Below are positions 35,524-36,762 of a stretch of 36,762 bases of DNA, piece by piece; the stretch's first letter is position 1; the number at the start of each line of letters is the position of its first letter. The translations under genes were made by a program, and so were the position numbers. Source of the stretch: Chromera velia. Taxonomy: Eukaryota > Sar > Chromeraceae. The stretch lies in the NCBI GenBank assembly GCA_018398765.1, contig JAHBMJ010002632.1, positions 30,001 to 66,762 on the forward strand. Direction: 5' to 3'. The notes below the pieces were generated by a model. That model worked only from the letters and a program-made list of their open reading frames with translations. It was not told the DNA's origin and ran no database searches.

Positions 35524-35544
35524 CGATCGATCGATCGATCGATC
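35524..35544. repeat. (GATC)n microsatellite
   Basis: Self-complementary run of about five GATC units. Confidence 0.9.
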
Positions 35545-36377
35545 CATTCACTTCTATTCTCGCCCTTTTTCCTTCAACTTTGCCAGTGAAGTTCATACTA
35601 GCTCCGCAGTGCCCGGCAGGCTGTCAACAGTCCTTCTTAATTCATCCTTCGATGTGTCTTGCCAATCGGCCGAATGCAACCGCCACTCTGTGGGGACAGC
35701 CTTACAGCCCTTCCCTGCATGTAGCCCAGCTGTCGACAGCAAGTCTACTGTTTTGCAGTCCGTGTTGGGAGAGGGTTGACAGAGGGAGCATCTCAGGCTT
35801 GATGTTGGCAAGTGTACAGTGTAAGGTGTAGCTAGATGTAGCATACCGGCTGCAGAGGTATTATAAATGATTGGTAAAAACTGACGTATATTTCAAACTA
35901 CGTATTTAATTTATATAAACTCTTAGATAAACTCTCATGCAAACTATTGTTTAAAGTAAGCAAAAATATATATAACTTGAATTAACTTGAATTATTAATC
36001 AGGAAAACACTTTAAGGATACTGACACTTAACAATTCCATTCAAAGGACACTTAATTAACAAACTTTTGCCGTAAGTTTTGTTAGTTACAAAAATGATTT
36101 CATTTTGGTTTCTGGGCTGGCCTTTGTCATAGGCTTTTGGTACGGTATTACATATGGAGTGTATCAGATTTTTAGACCCGTTTAGACATAAATAGACATA
36201 AAGGTTTCTAGTGTTCACGCCAAGCCGTGAAACAACTTCCCAAGCTTGTCTCCTCAAACCTTATCAAGCCCTGCAGCAAACCTTTTCTAAGACTTATTAA
36301 AACATGCCTATGTACTAAGCAGTTTAAAGCAGTTAAAAAAAAAGTGGGTGCAAAGAATATGCTGTTTGTTCGTATTG

Positions 36378-36510
36378 GTGGGCGCCGGGCCGGGGGCCCG
36401 GGGGGCCGGGCGCCGGGGGGCGCCGAAAGGTGCACCGTCGCGGGCCGGGGGCATGCAGTCTGCATGCATATAGCTGCATGTGCAGCTAGGGCGCCGCGGG
36501 GCTCAAAACG
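36378..36510. other. GC-rich island with G runs and palindromes
   Basis: Dense GGGCGCCGGG and GGGGGCCCGGGG segments, then TGCATGCATATAGCTGCATGTGCA and GGCGCCGCGG. It interrupts otherwise AT-rich DNA and resembles the shorter islands at 3730-3780 and 10134-10225. Confidence 0.6.
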
Positions 36511-36762
36511 GCGGCTTTACATGCAGGCATATTCGGCACGTCAAAGTTATTAATATGTCAAAGTTATACACACTGTAAAGATAGCTTCTCAATGCTTCTC
36601 ATGAGTCATGGCATGATTTGTCGGAGTCTGGACTCACTTTTTCAAAAGAACGGTGGATGGTCAAGTGCTCTCTTCGGCGGGTAGAGTTTCCCCTCCCCAT
36701 GCGTGCAAAGTCTTCGATCCTTCTGAGAGACGGCACACGCGGCACGGAAGAGACCATGGAGC

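Larger units (their letters stand above)
35253..36762. other. Downstream region without a supported gene
   Basis: Holds a (GATC)n run (35524-35544), an AT-rich block (35860-36360) and a GC-rich island (36378-36510). Two open frames (36012-36257 minus, 36227-36553 plus) lack a recognisable domain. The last 150 bases are of more balanced composition and could approach another gene. Confidence 0.45.

Noticed and set aside
36012-36257. AT-rich 81-codon minus-strand frame
   Set aside because: No ATG near its start, no domain and no splice partner; could be a transposon scrap but cannot be supported.

Overview
The window is nuclear DNA from a eukaryotic protist. Both strands carry genes with many GT-AG introns, almost every acceptor reads TGCAG, and simple-sequence repeats are abundant. 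There is a decayed LINE, and TGCATGCA palindromes are frequent. Intron density, composition, assembly gaps and the loose resemblance to Apicomplexa suggest a chromerid alga such as Chromera velia. This is inference; no marker gene proves it.

Layout. 1-2450: a frameshifted non-LTR reverse transcriptase relic with an (AAT)n-like tail. 2765-3590: a 38-bp minisatellite. 3600-5240: repeat-rich DNA with two diverged copies of an unknown element. 5240-10500: no gene that I can support, only simple repeats, a 19-bp perfect hairpin and a few coding-like scraps. 10511-17905 (+): a ten-exon gene for a multi-pass transporter of the drug/metabolite transporter superfamily, with an N gap in intron 3. 17906-18506: an AT-rich gap between convergent genes. 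18507-22980 (-): a complete four-exon gene for COG8, a subunit of the conserved oligomeric Golgi tethering complex; its introns stay in phase and give 711 residues. 22981-23829: a divergent intergenic region. 23830-35252 (+): a gene of about 17 exons for a long (about 1,990 residues) coiled-coil and low-complexity protein that I do not recognise. 35253-36762: AT-rich DNA with a very GC-rich island and no supported gene.

The strongest anomaly is an exact 1,028-bp direct duplication (32718-33745 and 33747-34774) separated by one N. It lies inside the last large exon and intron of the coiled-coil gene and is best read as two contig ends that were never merged, not as biology. Removing one copy leaves the reading frame intact and shortens the intron to about 180 bp.

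The genes do not form an obvious pathway. COG8 works in Golgi vesicle tethering. The transporter could sit in an endomembrane but its substrate cannot be read from the sequence. I found no convincing new multi-gene system. The least explained items are the coiled-coil protein, the 278-bp perfectly alternating purine-pyrimidine tract in a COG8 intron, and the recurring TC-TG-AG compound repeats.
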